A DNA stretch of 64,000 nucleotides from Lytechinus pictus (lineage: Eukaryota > Echinodermata > Echinoidea > Temnopleuroida > Toxopneustidae): assembly GCF_037042905.1 (NCBI RefSeq), contig NC_087261.1:13900217-13964216 (forward strand). Reading direction: 5' to 3'. This document shows positions 21,591 through 33,278 of this stretch, in pieces. Position 1 is the first letter of the stretch. Each line of letters begins with the position of its first letter. The translations under genes were made by a program, and so were the position numbers. The notes beneath the pieces were generated by a model. That model made no database searches. It worked only from the letters and a program-made list of their open reading frames with translations, and was not told where the DNA came from.

Positions 21591-24330
21591 GGGTCATGGC
21601 TACACCTAATCGCAATGTGAATCCTGGAATTATTATTCCAGAAGCTGATCACCGCTCGATTGACAACGATTTTTGATAAAATCCCGGCATGTTTCCTCAT
21701 TCTATCGAACCAGAATGTGGTGAAATGGGGCTAGTTCGCTTTTATTTCTTTTGATGAATATTCTCTCAACAAGAAGACAAACAAACTGGCAAAGAAAAGA
21801 ACATGCACGTAACTGGGTAAATATGAACTCATCCCCGAAGGCAACTAACAATACCAAGGTCATATAGATTAATCTTTGATGCGAAATTTTCGGATTCACT
21901 TCTTACCTAAATCTATAAAGAAGTTTTCAATTCTGCTTGTAGATCTGTTCACCAACCAACTTAGAGGGCAGTCTTGAAAAGGCAATTATTACTGAGCTTT
22001 GAGTCCCTTTCCCTTTTCATAATACAGTTCATCTTTTGTTGATCTTACGTTGAAATGTTGTCAAAAATACTAAATTCAGTTGAGAAATGATGCATTAATA
22101 ATGTGAGAACAGGCCTATACAACAGACTTTAATGAGTATTTGGTATTTTTACCAACAACAGCACACGGTGTACCTAATGCACTTTTAATTTGCTCATATA
22201 GTCCAGATATTAATAGCGATCCTCGTGACTCTGTATCAAATCTGCTTGATATGAGAGATCAGCGAAAAGTAAAACGCCACCACGTGTTCGGCAGACAAAT
22301 GTAGAATCTATCTCGTGATTTGAATTTAACTGATCATTTTGACAGCCAAGAAATTATGTGGAATATACGACCAAATAATAATGTAAACGAACTATTTTAT
22401 CTTGACCATGGAGGTACAAGCACTTGACCTTTTCGCACTATCTGCCAAAAAATAAAAATGACAAAGGAAATATTTGTGTCCTTCAATGTTTATTCTTTGT
22501 AATCAGCGATAATTTTTCCCAAAATAACTTGTTAAACAAACCAAAATGATTGTTGCATCAAAATAAATTTGCCAAGTGAACTGATAGGCCTATGATCGAT
22601 AAAAGGGGAAGTTTTTGCACCCTGATGTCAAGTTAAGTTTGAAAAAAAAAACTGACAATACCTTATTAATAAAAAGGTTGTTTTCTGTATTCATTTTTCA
22701 ACATATATGATTTAGATTGCCAGTCACGTTCGGTTGAGGAAAGTGTTTGACAAAGCAAAACGCGATTAGCGCGCACAATCCGACAAGGCCTAGACACTAT
22801 TTTCATGACATGATAACGATGAAAAAGTAAAATCGACATGCACTTGCATTTAATAAACCTATAACATTTATCATCGTAATATTTATTCCTTTTTACCAGA
22901 TTAAGGCAGATTTCAGGGGTGATTATCAAAACAATTGAATCCAAAGCTCGTTCTTCAATAAATGAAATTAAAAAAAATCATGAATAAGCCCTAGACCAAT
23001 AGAACAGTTCTCTTGAGAACCATAAAACAAAGTGTCAAAGAATGCAAGCGATAACCTGCAATGTTCAGGGAAAGAAAGGGAATGCGACCCCCTGAACTAA
23101 AAACTAGACATGAAATAAAAATAAATAAAAAAAAAAATATGAAGAAATTACCGCGCCTGCAATCTCATCAAGACCGCTCTGCAATAGGGAATGCAATGCG
23201 CTTATCAAATGATTTAGCACGAGTAACAAACAACCAATTTGAATATCTATAAAGAGATAAGGGAATAATTAAAAGTACAAGGGTTACATCCATGGACTAT
23301 CACCTTTCTAAACCAGCAGTAAACTTTATTTCACTTCGATGCTACTAGGAATAGTTAAACTGTGCGTACCTGTATAACTAGTTTGCCTTCCAAACGTCAC
23401 AAAGACTGCTCTCAAAGCCAAAGCTTCTTTGAAACAGTTCGAGTTATGACTTGATGCGGGAAAATCCCAATGAAACTGACTCAATTAGGCCTGATCTGTG
23501 ATGAAACACTTACGCCTCGACAAGCATCAAAACAACTTATGACGCTTTTCAAGTGATTTACTTAATAGTACCACTCAGCCGTGCAACTAATAATGAGGAA
23601 TTATCTGCAGTTCTGCGGCATTATATCAAGGTCTGAATAAAAAGGTTTGTTTTGATTCTATCGCACGACCTGTCTTGAAAGTTATTTCGACGCCTATTAT
23701 AAAATAGAGTCTTAACAAAGGAGACTGTACAAAAGGATAAAAGTGCAGCGCATATTTTCGGGTGATTTATCCAGCGCAACGATTTTTTTTTTAAAGTACT
23801 ACCTGCTGCATCTGAAAAGTACCATCTTTGGCTGGCTGGCAGGCAAACTTCGGCTCCCGTGCACATGTAACATTATATCGTACGGGTTAGGTATAAGGTT
23901 TGGCAAGGGTAGGGAGCTTTATATACATCTCCTCCATAACAGAGTGCAACGATTTCTGTGCTTTGCAAAGAGGCGATCCAAGGACCAGGGACTGTCAACT
24001 TTTTACCAAGATAACACCGAGGCAGTATACATACGAGCAACTTTCGGTGGCGAATAAAGCTGCAGTGACAAGGTCATCCACTCTTTGGTGAACTTAATGA
24101 TGTAAATGGTGCAAACTTGAGCTTAACAGTAAAGACACGTCATCGACCATGTCCATGAGTAAATCAACGCTTGACTTCATTAACGAGGAAAACTCATCCG
24201 TTGAGGAGGTACGTTCAACCAAATTTAATTTTGATTATTGAATTGCCTATGATGGGCTTGTATATCAGGGTCAGTCTTAATAACAAAACACCAAACTTAA
24301 TTGGGAATCCAATTAATAGGTAGTTTCCAA
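21591..24330. other. Intergenic, no gene recognised
   Basis: AT-rich sequence with only short frames, the longest 104 aa at 23743, with no recognisable domain. Confidence 0.4.
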
Positions 24331-24622
24331 ATTTACTAAGGAGACGCTCTCTACAACGCATCGATTCCTTTGAAAATGCAATTAAAATCACAATGGAGAG
24401 CTGACAGTCTTTTGTTGAAAGTTGGTGGACTTGGACAGCAGATCATCCGAAGATTTACACCGGACGAACAGTTGCAAATATGTCGTTGTCCAGAGTCAAG
24501 AGATTCCGACGCTGGCCGGCCGGTCCACCAACTTTCGACAAAAGCCTCTCAGCTCTCCATTGTGATTTGACTTGCATGTTCAAAGGAATTTGTGCGTTGT
24601 AGAGAGTTTCCCCGTAGTAAAT
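24331..24622. mobile_element. Inverted-repeat MITE with roughly 90-bp arms
   Basis: The arms begin ATTTACTA and run through CTCTCTACAACGCA, ATTCCTTTGA, TCACAATGGAGAGCTGA and GAAAGTTGGTGGAC in inverted orientation. The centre carries GCTGGCCGGCCGG. Diverged relatives lie at 32170-32452 and possibly 50160-50490. No open frame of note. Confidence 0.75.
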
Positions 24623-26269
24623 GCGAGAAGTTGGACTGGCACCTGAACATGGCTGTATCGTGTAACATGGGTCTAGTTCACTGAATAAAGTGGCTTTATG
24701 ACAAAAAGTGAATTGTCCAGGTTAAGAGTGTCTAGCTGCAGGGCGGATCCAGTGTACCGTGCAGAGTGGGGGAAAGGGGCACATTAAAAGAAAAGGAGAA
24801 GAAAATAATGGCCTTGGGGATAGGGAATACTGTACTCGCTCCAAGATACAAGTTCATATTTATTTGACATTTGAACGACATACCAAGAAAATGTGCAATA
24901 ACACTCCTTTATGTTATACCACACGAACCTCGTACCTCACGTTTACGTATGGCAGGCCTTAGTTCACATTTTTTTTTCATGAAATATTTTTTTGTTTGTG
25001 TGTGTGTGGTTTTATTTTGTTTTGCTTCGTTTGTTTTTCCATTTTGTTTCGTCTACTTTTTATTTTTGTTTTTTTTTGTTAACATTTCATTTCTAATTTT
25101 ATTTAATGTTTTTGTAATCTTTTATTCTTATTTCATTTTATTTGTATTTTATTTTTTCGGGGGGGGGGGGGGGTTTCTGTAACGGCATACCCTTTGTTTA
25201 AGTCATGATGGTATGACGTAAATGATGCTACATTCAAACATACAAGTGAGAGTGTAGCGTTCAAGCTGAATGTGATACTACATTTTCCCTCGTGACATGA
25301 GCGTACCCCTTTGGGAAATTTCCTAAAAATTGCAATGAAAAATAAGGTTTTACGCAATAATGTGGACTTGACCCCCACTCCACCCTACTGCGTACGTGCA
25401 ACCATATTACTGATGGGTCATTCCATGGGGTTGGGGCAAAGTTTGCATGCAATGTCCATGTAACGGAGGTATCCACCTTCGCAGTTCACCATGAAGATCA
25501 ATTTAGATGTGGTTAACTTTTGAGCCATCAATAAAAAATAGCTCTCTTTTCTCAGGAATAAACATTTAATGTGGAAATCTTTTATGAATTTGAAGCAACA
25601 GGCATACAAAAATCTACCACCGTTACATGGACATCATATTGTTTTTACATGAGTCAAATTGCAATATGCCATAGTCTTTGAGAAATAATACTGGATGCTG
25701 GATGGGACACCATTTTTTTGCTCATGCCATTATTGGAATATATTTGCCTGGTTTGAAAAACATATGGATTTGTAGTTGTGGTATGTCTCAAAAATTGCCC
25801 CAACCCCGTGGAATCACCCTGATCTTAAAAGTTCATCCTGTTAATTGCCAGTTATCGGAATGAATTCACTCTATCGCGTTTTGGGGGATTTGGCGTGCCA
25901 TACTCGAGGATTCGTTCACGTCGTTTCAGATCAAAGGTCGCGTGTATCTCCCTAGATGTCAAGTTCACTTGTCTATCAAAGAGCGCTATGTAGAGATCTG
26001 TACTCTCCACCCGCCATCATGTATAAACCAGATACAATTATTATATTTCAAAAAGTAACTGAGGGGATAGCCATCAGAACAAAACTACAATGCACCCCCC
26101 CCCCCCACACACACACACGTCACTTTTTATTAGCTATGATAGTGGAGATAGAATTTCCATCTCTGTGCCATGATTATGGTTATCGAAATAATAGATCGGA
26201 GACGCTTCCCCGGGTTACTGGGATAGATACTGGAGACCCCCCCCCCTCCTTCCCCAAATAATAATTTAA
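24623..26269. other. Intergenic, no gene recognised
   Basis: Contains a T-rich stretch (24968-25158) ending in a 15-base G run, and a C run followed by CA repeats near 26094-26117. The reading frames across these are composition artefacts. Confidence 0.4.
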
Positions 26270-26390
26270 TGAGAAACAATAATAATAACAATAATTATAG
26301 TATCAATAGTAATACTACTTATAATAACGATAATAATAATAATATCAAAAATATTAATAATAATAATAATCATAACAATATTAACATAAT
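26270..26390. repeat. AAT trinucleotide microsatellite
   Basis: Imperfect AAT/AATA units; the plus-strand frame reads as poly-Asn. Confidence 0.85.
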
Positions 26391-26473
26391 TAGATTCATT
26401 GTATTCCTGTGCATTATAATTGTGATTACACGTTGTCTATTCGAAGACGTGTAAACAATTTATAAAGTTCTTA

Positions 26474-26659
26474 CACTGCAAAAAAGCCGGTGTTAACTGT
26501 TAATTTAACACCAGTCTGGTATCTATATCGTTCCACAACAGAGAGGTGTTGAAATTACACCAGTTAAGAATCAAACCGTTGTTGCTTCAACACCTCTCTG
26601 GTGTGGAACAATATAGATTCCAGGCGGATGTTTAATTAACCCCGGCGTTTTTTTCAGTG
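26474..26659. mobile_element. Palindromic MITE, TA target duplication
   Basis: The termini CACTGCAAAAAAGCCGG and CCCCGGCGTTTTTTTCAGTG are inverted, with inner GTTAATTTAACACCAG and CAACACCTCTCTGGTGTGG arms. TA flanks lie at 26472-26473 and 26660-26661. Sister copies are in the GPCR 3' UTR and in MFSD2 intron 4. Confidence 0.8.
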
Positions 26660-26831
26660 TACTTTTCAGTTCGCTCGCTTTGCTCCCTCACACCTCGTGT
26701 ATACTGTCCAAATCAAAACAAAATGCATGACACAAGGACAGCAAACCTCTATGCAAATCTAAGAGACACATAACCAACAAACCCCGTTTTATGATATTTG
26801 CTTTAAACGATCACTAAAACCTCGTCTGTTT

Positions 26832-27000
26832 AAATAAGGGATTTTTGTGGACCCACATACATAAACCATCTACAGTTTATTTTAAACAACCGTCTCGTGT
26901 GAGGCAGTTTGGCCGCTTTTGGGAAATCCATTTTCTGTCTTGAGATTTTACATAGGATATACTATTTGTCGTCATTCATTAGAAATTATGGAGGAGGTAT
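26832..27000 (+). repeat. 169-bp unit, copy 1 of a tandem pair
   Basis: It begins AAATAAGGGATTTTTGTGG and ends GGAGGAGGTAT. The second copy begins at 27001, is interrupted after 19 bases by the 4.7-kb element and resumes at 31721. The two copies differ at scattered sites, so the duplication predates the insertion. Confidence 0.85.
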
Positions 27001-27011
27001 AAATAAGGGTT

Positions 27012-27019
27012 TTGTGTGG
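27012..27019 (+). repeat. 8-bp target-site duplication, left (TTGTGTGG)
   Basis: Identical to 31721-31728 on the other side of the foldback element. Removing the element and one copy restores an unbroken second 169-bp unit. Confidence 0.85.
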
Positions 27020-27027
27020 GGTGACCC

Positions 27028-27508
27028 GACAATTGCTCCGCCGACATCTGCTCCGCCGACAATTGCTACGCAAAATAAGACAGTTGCTCCGCCGACAATT
27101 GCTCCGGACAATTGCTCCGCCGACAGTTGCTCCGTCGACACTTGCTCCGCCGATATGTGCTCCGTCGACACTTGCTCCGCCGATATTTGCTCCGCCGATA
27201 TTTGCTCCGCCGACATGTGCTCCGCCGACATCTGCTCCGCCGAAAATTGCTCCGCCGACAATTGCTCCGCCGATAATTGCTCCGCCGACATCTGCTCCGA
27301 TTATACGACAATTGCTCCGCGACAATTGCTCCGCCGATAATTGCTCCGCCGACATCTGCTCCGATTATACGACAATTGCTCAACGACGATTGCTCCGCCG
27401 ATAATTGCTCCGCCGACATCTGCTCCGATTATACGACAATTGCTCCGCGACAATTGCTCCGCCGATATTTGCTCCGCCGAAAATTGCTCCGATTATACGA
27501 CAATTGCA
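27028..27508 (+). repeat. Left arm: 15-bp tandem repeat array
   Basis: About 30 units of TTGCTCCGCCGACAA with variants (GATATTTGCTCC, ACATGTGCTCC, TCGACACTTGCTCC). Toward the interior, a spacer GATTATACGACAATTGCTCC recurs about every 60 bp, giving a higher-order repeat. Since 15 is divisible by three, several frames on both strands stay open; these are not genes. Confidence 0.95.
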
Positions 27509-29219
27509 TGAACATCTTATTTCTCCAAGTTGGTCTATGTTAAATGATAAGAAATTCATCCAGATACAAATTGTTTTGTCGTTGTTTTGTTCTTGTTATT
27601 CGTTAATGTTTTATTTATTTTATTCTCCCCCTATCATCAAAGCTTTCTGCTTAAAAAACAAAACAAATTGTTCTACCTGCCGCTGCCACTTGACAAATTG
27701 TAACGGAGAAGGGGAATGACACACTCCCCATTGAAATTGTGAATCTGGATTTTTGTTCATATATTATTATCATTAGTTTCACTCCGGTCTTGAGCGGGGA
27801 GAGAATTTGGGGGGGGGGGGTGCTGGACACAATATCTCTTCTGCTTTCCAGCAACTTATACACCATACATTCGCGCGGGCTCTCTCTCTCTCTCTCTTTC
27901 TCGTTTTGTTCTTTCACGTTGTTTATTTTTATTGGTGACCGCTTGATTTATTGTATATTTATCAGTATTATAATTATTAATATTTGTATCAATAATTTTT
28001 ATTTACGTCTTCGGCCTTATCTACCCTTGCACTTTTTTCCCTTCAATTTGTTTCAAACGAAAGTATGATCATCACTGGCGTACAGATGTGGGAGGGGCGT
28101 GCTAGGGGTCACGGATCCCCCCATTCTCCCTACCAATGAAAAAAAAAAGAATAAAGGAAAGGAAAATAAATGTCATCCTTGTCTCGCCCCCTCCATTTTT
28201 TGTTGTTGGCTCATTACGCTACTGGTGAGTTACTATAAAACTAGACTTCGGTTGTATTTTTGTTCTATTCTGTGCAAAGCGACAATATAAATATATTATA
28301 ATAAATGAATATATGCATGTATCTCTCTCATTACGTCTAAACAAATAATGTTATTTTTAAAAGACAATAATATATATACCAGCAATAATATAGTTACAAA
28401 TTCATGAAACCCAATACGCATCTCACTGAATTTATAATGCGAGCACAAAGCACGAGCTGTTATTGACATGGAAAGGGGACATTTTTTTTAAATTGCAAAC
28501 ATGAAGCATATCTCGGGGGGGGGGGGATATCTCGTAAAATAAATGAGAGCACGATGCGTTAATTTGATATTTTGGATATATTTATCAGAGTTACAATTCT
28601 ATATATTTCTTTTTCTTTGTGTTATTTCTTTCGACAAACTGTAATTGAAGTATTGAAGAGTATATAGGCTGTTATGCCTGCTGATCATGATAGAATGTGG
28701 ATTATTTTGCTGATTCATTAGATCTTAACATGTGTTCTTTAAATTGGGTAATTTGGGTACATGTTAGAAACACAGGCATTGTGCATTCAGATGCACATTG
28801 TGGAAATGAGATTCAGTATTTCTTGCAGCTAAGAAAGGTTTTGAAAATGACACTACTCTCAATTACATGTATACTGTGTCCATAGTTGCGAGTGTGTGAA
28901 AATGAAGGTGTTTGCAGTCATTAAAGTGTAGTTTTGGTTGGAAAACGTTAATAAAACTGTCGAGAACGTACAGTCTTCATGATTTCATTTATCTCATGTT
29001 CTGATCAGTAAATCAAATAAAAAATTATAATGACAAGAACTTGTTAAGTTTATCCTTCTATTTCAATCCCATGAATAAACAGAAATCGCGATATTCAGAA
29101 ATAATAAGTCATACACCTCCTTTTTTCCTCAAGCTCTCACTCACTCCCCCTCTTTCTCCGTCTCTCTCTCTCTTTCCCTCCATAACCCTTTTCACAATCA
29201 TTTTTGTTTGATTTCCGCA

Positions 29220-29315
29220 TAAGCAAAACGACGACGACAATGATAATGATGGTGATGATGAAGATGCTGATAATGATGCTGATGATGATAATGGTGGTAC
29301 AATGATAATGATAAT
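29220..29315. repeat. ATG/ATA trinucleotide microsatellite
   Basis: GATGATAATGATGGTG units inside the TU-like element, preceded by a CT-rich stretch at 29119-29180. Confidence 0.75.
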
Positions 29316-30149
29316 AAGTACATGAACACACGTTTTCTTCTCATATAGTTCATTCTTGGAAAATACATAGGCGGCCATATACACATGAAGGTATATCATT
29401 TATAGAAGAAAATCTTGTTTGATTGATTTTTTTTATTTTTTGAAACTACGTGTAAAATTATATCCCCCATCAACAACAAATTGTTAGTTACATTATAACA
29501 TCATAATGAATATAATTCGACTATTGGCGGACCATATTTAGATTTAGATTAAGATTTATTCATTTTCCGTTCACAAAGCACAACAAAATCAAAGTAACAA
29601 TACATAGTCAAATTTAAAGTACAATATCAATCGGTATAATGCATAAGAATTAGAACGTATAAACTATGAGAACTAATGCGAACTAAAGTAACCTTGACTA
29701 ATAACTATACATGTATAAAACAGAACATATGGATTTTATTTTTGGATTATTTAAAAAAAATTAATTATCCTTTTTCTATCAGTGAAGAAAACAATCATGA
29801 TCAACATAAAACAAAAAAGCAACTCACTATTATATACAGAATTATCATAATCTAAAAACCTACGGTGTGTATGACATGATGTGGATGTGGAGACCAAACT
29901 GAGAGCACTGTGTGTACGAGAGGATATGGAAACCAGAGTGGAGGGGTGTGCCGAGAAGGTGACACGACATGTAGCCTTTCACAAGTTGGTATTTTCTTGA
30001 ATATTAATTTTTACTTACTGAATGTCTTGGTCATGTTTGTATGGCACAAAATTTGCCGACAGTGAACATTTTGCGTGACTACAGTACAGGTTTTCGACAA
30101 AATAAGGTGGGGTATACCGTTGAATTTCACCTGGAGCAAATGTCTCCAC

Positions 30150-30687
30150 CCGGGGGGGGGGGGGCACTCGACCAAAAAAGTGGTAGGGGTGTGACGCGGG
30201 CGAGGCAAAAAACGGGGGCCTTGGAGCGGGCTTATTGTAAAAAGGAGGGTCCTCGGAACGGGCTTCGGAACTACAAATGTTTGTGAAAACGGGGGTCCTC
30301 GGAACGGATCTCCGTATCTCTGTGAGTGCGTAGGCATCCCTATGGAACGGGCAATCGTGCATGACGCAGCTAGCGCGGCCTCCGCCGGGTGCGCTCCCGC
30401 TTAGGCGATGGTCGAAAAGCGCTCTACGGCCGCTTTTCACCAAAATTGTAGCAGATCAATGCGACCGGAACGGCGTAACGAAATATATGCGAAGCTTTGG
30501 AGCCGATTTCTTTCTTCTTTTTTCTCGATAAGAAGGAAATGCTATGCCTTGGAGCGGCTTTCTTTGTTCTTTTTCTCAATAAGACAAAAATGCTATGCCT
30601 TGGAACGGAAATTTGAGTGTAAAAATGGGGGTCCCCTCCGCGGCACATACCCACTATGCATTATATACTGAGTGCCCCCCCCCCGGG
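30150..30687. mobile_element. Nested 538-bp MITE with poly-G termini, 8-bp target duplication
   Basis: The left end is CCGGGG(G)nCACTCG and the right end GAGTGCCCCCCCCCCGGG, inverted. The identical 8-mer GTCTCCAC lies at 30142-30149 and 30688-30695. Internally it repeats GGAACGG and TGCTATGCCTTGGA-CGG motifs. It sits inside the TU-like element, so it arrived later. The 8-bp duplication suggests hAT-type mobilisation. Confidence 0.75.
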
Positions 30688-30953
30688 GTCTCCACTTCGG
30701 AGCATATTTCGCCAGTCTGAGCGATTTTGACGCTAAGAATGGGGTATGTCTAATTTGTTTCTACTGTTATAACATGGAGCTATATGGTTATAATAATTAC
30801 ATGAAAACGCGTTTTTTTTTTTTCATTTTAATCGCCAGGCACGTAATAAAACTTACACAAATGCTCCCTTCCCCACCATGAATAAGCATTAAGAATATCT
30901 ATCCCTCCTTTGTGCTTACCCCTTTTTTTCTATTTCTTTCTATATGCATGCAT

Positions 30954-31104
30954 CAGGGGCCGCGGAGCCGGGGGGCTTTAGCCCCCCAATTTTCCAAAGC
31001 CGTGTACAAAAAACGTAAGAATGACCATATGATTGTGATTTTTAGCATGGACAACCCCCACTTTTGACTCAGCCCTCACTTTGAAAACCGTTCCGCGGCC
31101 CCTG
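30954..31104. mobile_element. Nested 151-bp MITE
   Basis: Inverted termini CAGGGGCCGCGGA and TCCGCGGCCCCTG enclose about 120 bp of non-coding sequence. No clear target duplication is seen. Confidence 0.65.
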
Positions 31105-31247
31105 TGTATGACATTTAATATATCATGCAAGCATAGTTTAAGTTTACTTTGTAAATTCATGGAGCTATGCTCCATGGTAAATTGACGCCTTCAGCCTGTG
31201 CTAAAATTGTTATGCGTATAAAAGTACGAATAAAAAAATAAATAAAT

Positions 31248-31712
31248 AATTGTCGCATTATCGGAGCAATTTACGGCGGAGCAGATGTCGGCGGAGCAAT
31301 TATCGGCGGAGCAGTTGTCGTATAATCGGAGCAGATGTCGGCGGAGCAAATATCGGCGGAGCAATTGTCGCGGAGCAATTGTCGTATAATCGGAGCAATT
31401 TTCGGCGGAGCAAATATCGGCGGAGCAATTGTCGTATAATCGGAGCAGATGTCGGCGGAGCAATTATCGGCGGAGCAATTTTCGGCGGAGCAATTTTCGG
31501 CGGAGCAGATGTCGGCGGAGCAGATGTCGGCGGAGCAAATATCGGCGGAGCAAATATCGGCGGAGCAAGTGTCGACGGAGCACATATCGGCGGAGCAAGT
31601 GTCGACGGAGCAACTGTCGGCGGAGCAACTGTCCGGAGCAATTGTCGGCGGAGCAGTTGTCGTATTTTGCGTAGCAATTGTCGGCGGAGCAAATGTCGGC
31701 GGAGCAATTGTC
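31248..31712 (-). repeat. Right arm: 15-bp tandem repeat array, inverted
   Basis: This is the complement of the left arm (GGCGGAGCAATTGTC units), in the same order from the outer end inward, including the irregular GCGTAGC unit. Near-identity with the left arm over about 460 bp allows a very long hairpin. Confidence 0.95.
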
Positions 31713-31720
31713 ATGGAACC

Positions 31721-31881
31721 TTGTGTGGACCTACATACATTAATCATCTGCAGTGTATTTTAAACAACCGTCTCGTGTGAATCAGTTTGGCTGTTTTGGG
31801 AAAATCCATTTTCTGTCTTGAAATTTTACATAGGATATCATACTATTCGTTGTCATTTATTAGAAATTATGGAGGAGGTAT
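31721..31881 (+). repeat. 169-bp unit, copy 2 (remainder) with right target duplication
   Basis: It starts with the duplicated TTGTGTGG and continues as ACCTACATACAT through GGAGGAGGTAT, parallel to 26850-27000. It confirms where the transposon entered. Confidence 0.85.
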
Positions 31882-32169
31882 GTCACATTATTCGCAACTG
31901 TTCAATAATATTTTGATCCGCCTTTGCTTTGTTCCTTTATTTATCACGCTATGATATATCGTCCGTGATACCTTGCATTTAAGATGAGTAGATGATTCAG
32001 ATGTAAAGTATACGAATATTTTACATTATGCAGTGATTTTGTACACAAAATTTGATTTTGTATGATTCTGATTATTCCTGCTATATAGTCTACATCTCTA
32101 TAATTTGTTAACGTGCATGTTCAATGGAGAATCCATACTGTTTAATTGACGTTGTTATTATGATAATTT

Positions 32170-32452
32170 AGTAATCACTTCGCAGAGGTTTTCTATAACG
32201 CAGAGAATCTATTGTCAAAAGCCTTTCATAACAGAGCAGACTTTGTCGACAATCGGGGAATCAAAACAGCAGTGTCGTCCTGGACTCTAATAACAAAAGA
32301 CATATTTGCAGTTTTTTGTCCGGTCCAGATCGTAAGACGATGTGCTGTCCCTGTCCACCAACTTTTGACAATGACTCCCAATCTGTCCATTGTGATTTAA
32401 CGGGCATTTATATTAGATTCTGAGCGTTGCAGATAGCGTCTGCGAAGTGGAT
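32170..32452. mobile_element. Diverged relative of the 24331-24622 inverted-repeat MITE
   Basis: It shares TTGTCAAAAG, GGTCCA-CAACTTTTGACAA and TCCATTGTGATTTAA with that element. The outer arms GCAGAG-TATAACGCAGAGAATCT and its complement are recognisable but mismatched. Confidence 0.5.
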
Positions 32453-33227
32453 GCTGAAATACGCAATTGTCAGTTGACAACAAACATGCATCAAATGCTC
32501 GTTGCAGAAAGCCTTGCAATCATTCGCAAATCCAATAAATCATTCGCAAATCCAATAAATCAAACGCAAGTCAGTAAACAAGAATAATACATAAGAGAGA
32601 TTTTAAACGTGGTGAAAAAGTGTTAGAGGGTAGAGAGATGCAAAGAATATTCTTGTATTGTAATGCCAAGACACTGCTGCAATTTTTCTACAAATAAACT
32701 GATAATGACCACAAATTTCCATTTTCCGCTCAATATCACTGGATCACGATTTCCGTTTCTTTGAAATCATACACTATTCATCTTTTGCTCCGTTTTGCCC
32801 CTTGGTTGATTTTCAACTTTATTTTTATTTTAACTTTTTATTAATCCTTTACTCGAAGAAAAGAATATAACTAAAAGGCTATAAAACATGGATTATATAG
32901 CATGCCCTACACCAGCATCATACGCGTATATATAACTGATATGAATTTAAAATGTTCAAACAAAAAGAAACTTACAAAAATGAAGGACATGTAATTACTT
33001 TTATTTCAAAACGTTTGGTGATTTAATAAACCAACCACAGCTGTTCTTCACGCGCTAAAACAAATCAATTTGACCTCAAAACCAACAACATTAGTCGAGA
33101 TCACTGTGACAAAGGTTATACAACTATTTAAATGAATTTGTCACAACTCGAGTGTTTACAAGTATATACCCTGATGTTTGAAGCATCCTATTTATAGTTA
33201 TTTGTCCTTAGATTAATCGAGGATTAA
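32453..33227. other. Intergenic or 5' flank of MFSD2, nothing else seen
   Basis: AT-rich. No TATA box or initiator could be assigned with confidence. A plausible splice acceptor (TTTGTCCTTAG) ends about 17 bases before the proposed MFSD2 start. Confidence 0.35.
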
Positions 33228-33278
33228 ATGGGCAAAGTTCAGTCCGCATCGAGGACTTCGAAATATCCGGAATTTGAT
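33228..33278 (+). CDS. MFSD2A: MFSD2 coding exon 1 (tentative)
   Basis: ATG followed by 17 codons (MGKVQSASRTSKYPEFD), ending at a GTAGTT donor in phase 0, which fits the phase-0 acceptor of exon 2. It is preceded by an acceptor-like TTTGTCCTTAG. The donor is weak and the N-terminus is not conserved in the family, so another first exon is possible. Confidence 0.4.

Larger units (their letters stand above)
27020..31720. mobile_element. TU-like foldback transposon (4.7 kb) with 15-bp-repeat inverted arms
   Basis: The left terminus GGTGACCCGACAATTGCTCC and right terminus (reverse complement) GGTTCCATGACAATTGCTCC lead into arrays of about 470 bp of the 15-bp unit GCTCCGCCGACAATT in opposite orientation. 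A perfect 8-bp duplication, TTGTGTGG, flanks the element. Established knowledge, recalled without lookup: sea-urchin TU elements are foldback transposons with an outer domain of 15-bp tandem repeats and 8-bp target duplications. The two arms are almost identical and share the same irregular repeat (GCTACGCAAAATA), which suggests a recent insertion or arm homogenisation. The 3.7-kb interior holds no transposase-like frame, an ATG microsatellite and two nested MITEs, so this copy is non-autonomous. Confidence 0.85.

Noticed and set aside
27028-27508. Cys/Ser/Ala/Asp-rich and Ala/Pro/Thr-rich open frames that look like a repeat protein
   Set aside because: They are translations of a 15-bp DNA tandem repeat that stays open in several frames on both strands, and the same array occurs inverted at 31248. 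No start context, signal or splice support.
30011-30443. Pro/Arg-rich minus-strand frames of 108 and 142 aa
   Set aside because: They lie inside the nested GC-rich MITE at 30150-30687, which explains the open frames.
31248-31712. RRS-rich and SAEQ-rich repeat reading frames
   Set aside because: The same 15-bp array in the inverted arm; open frames in many phases are expected.
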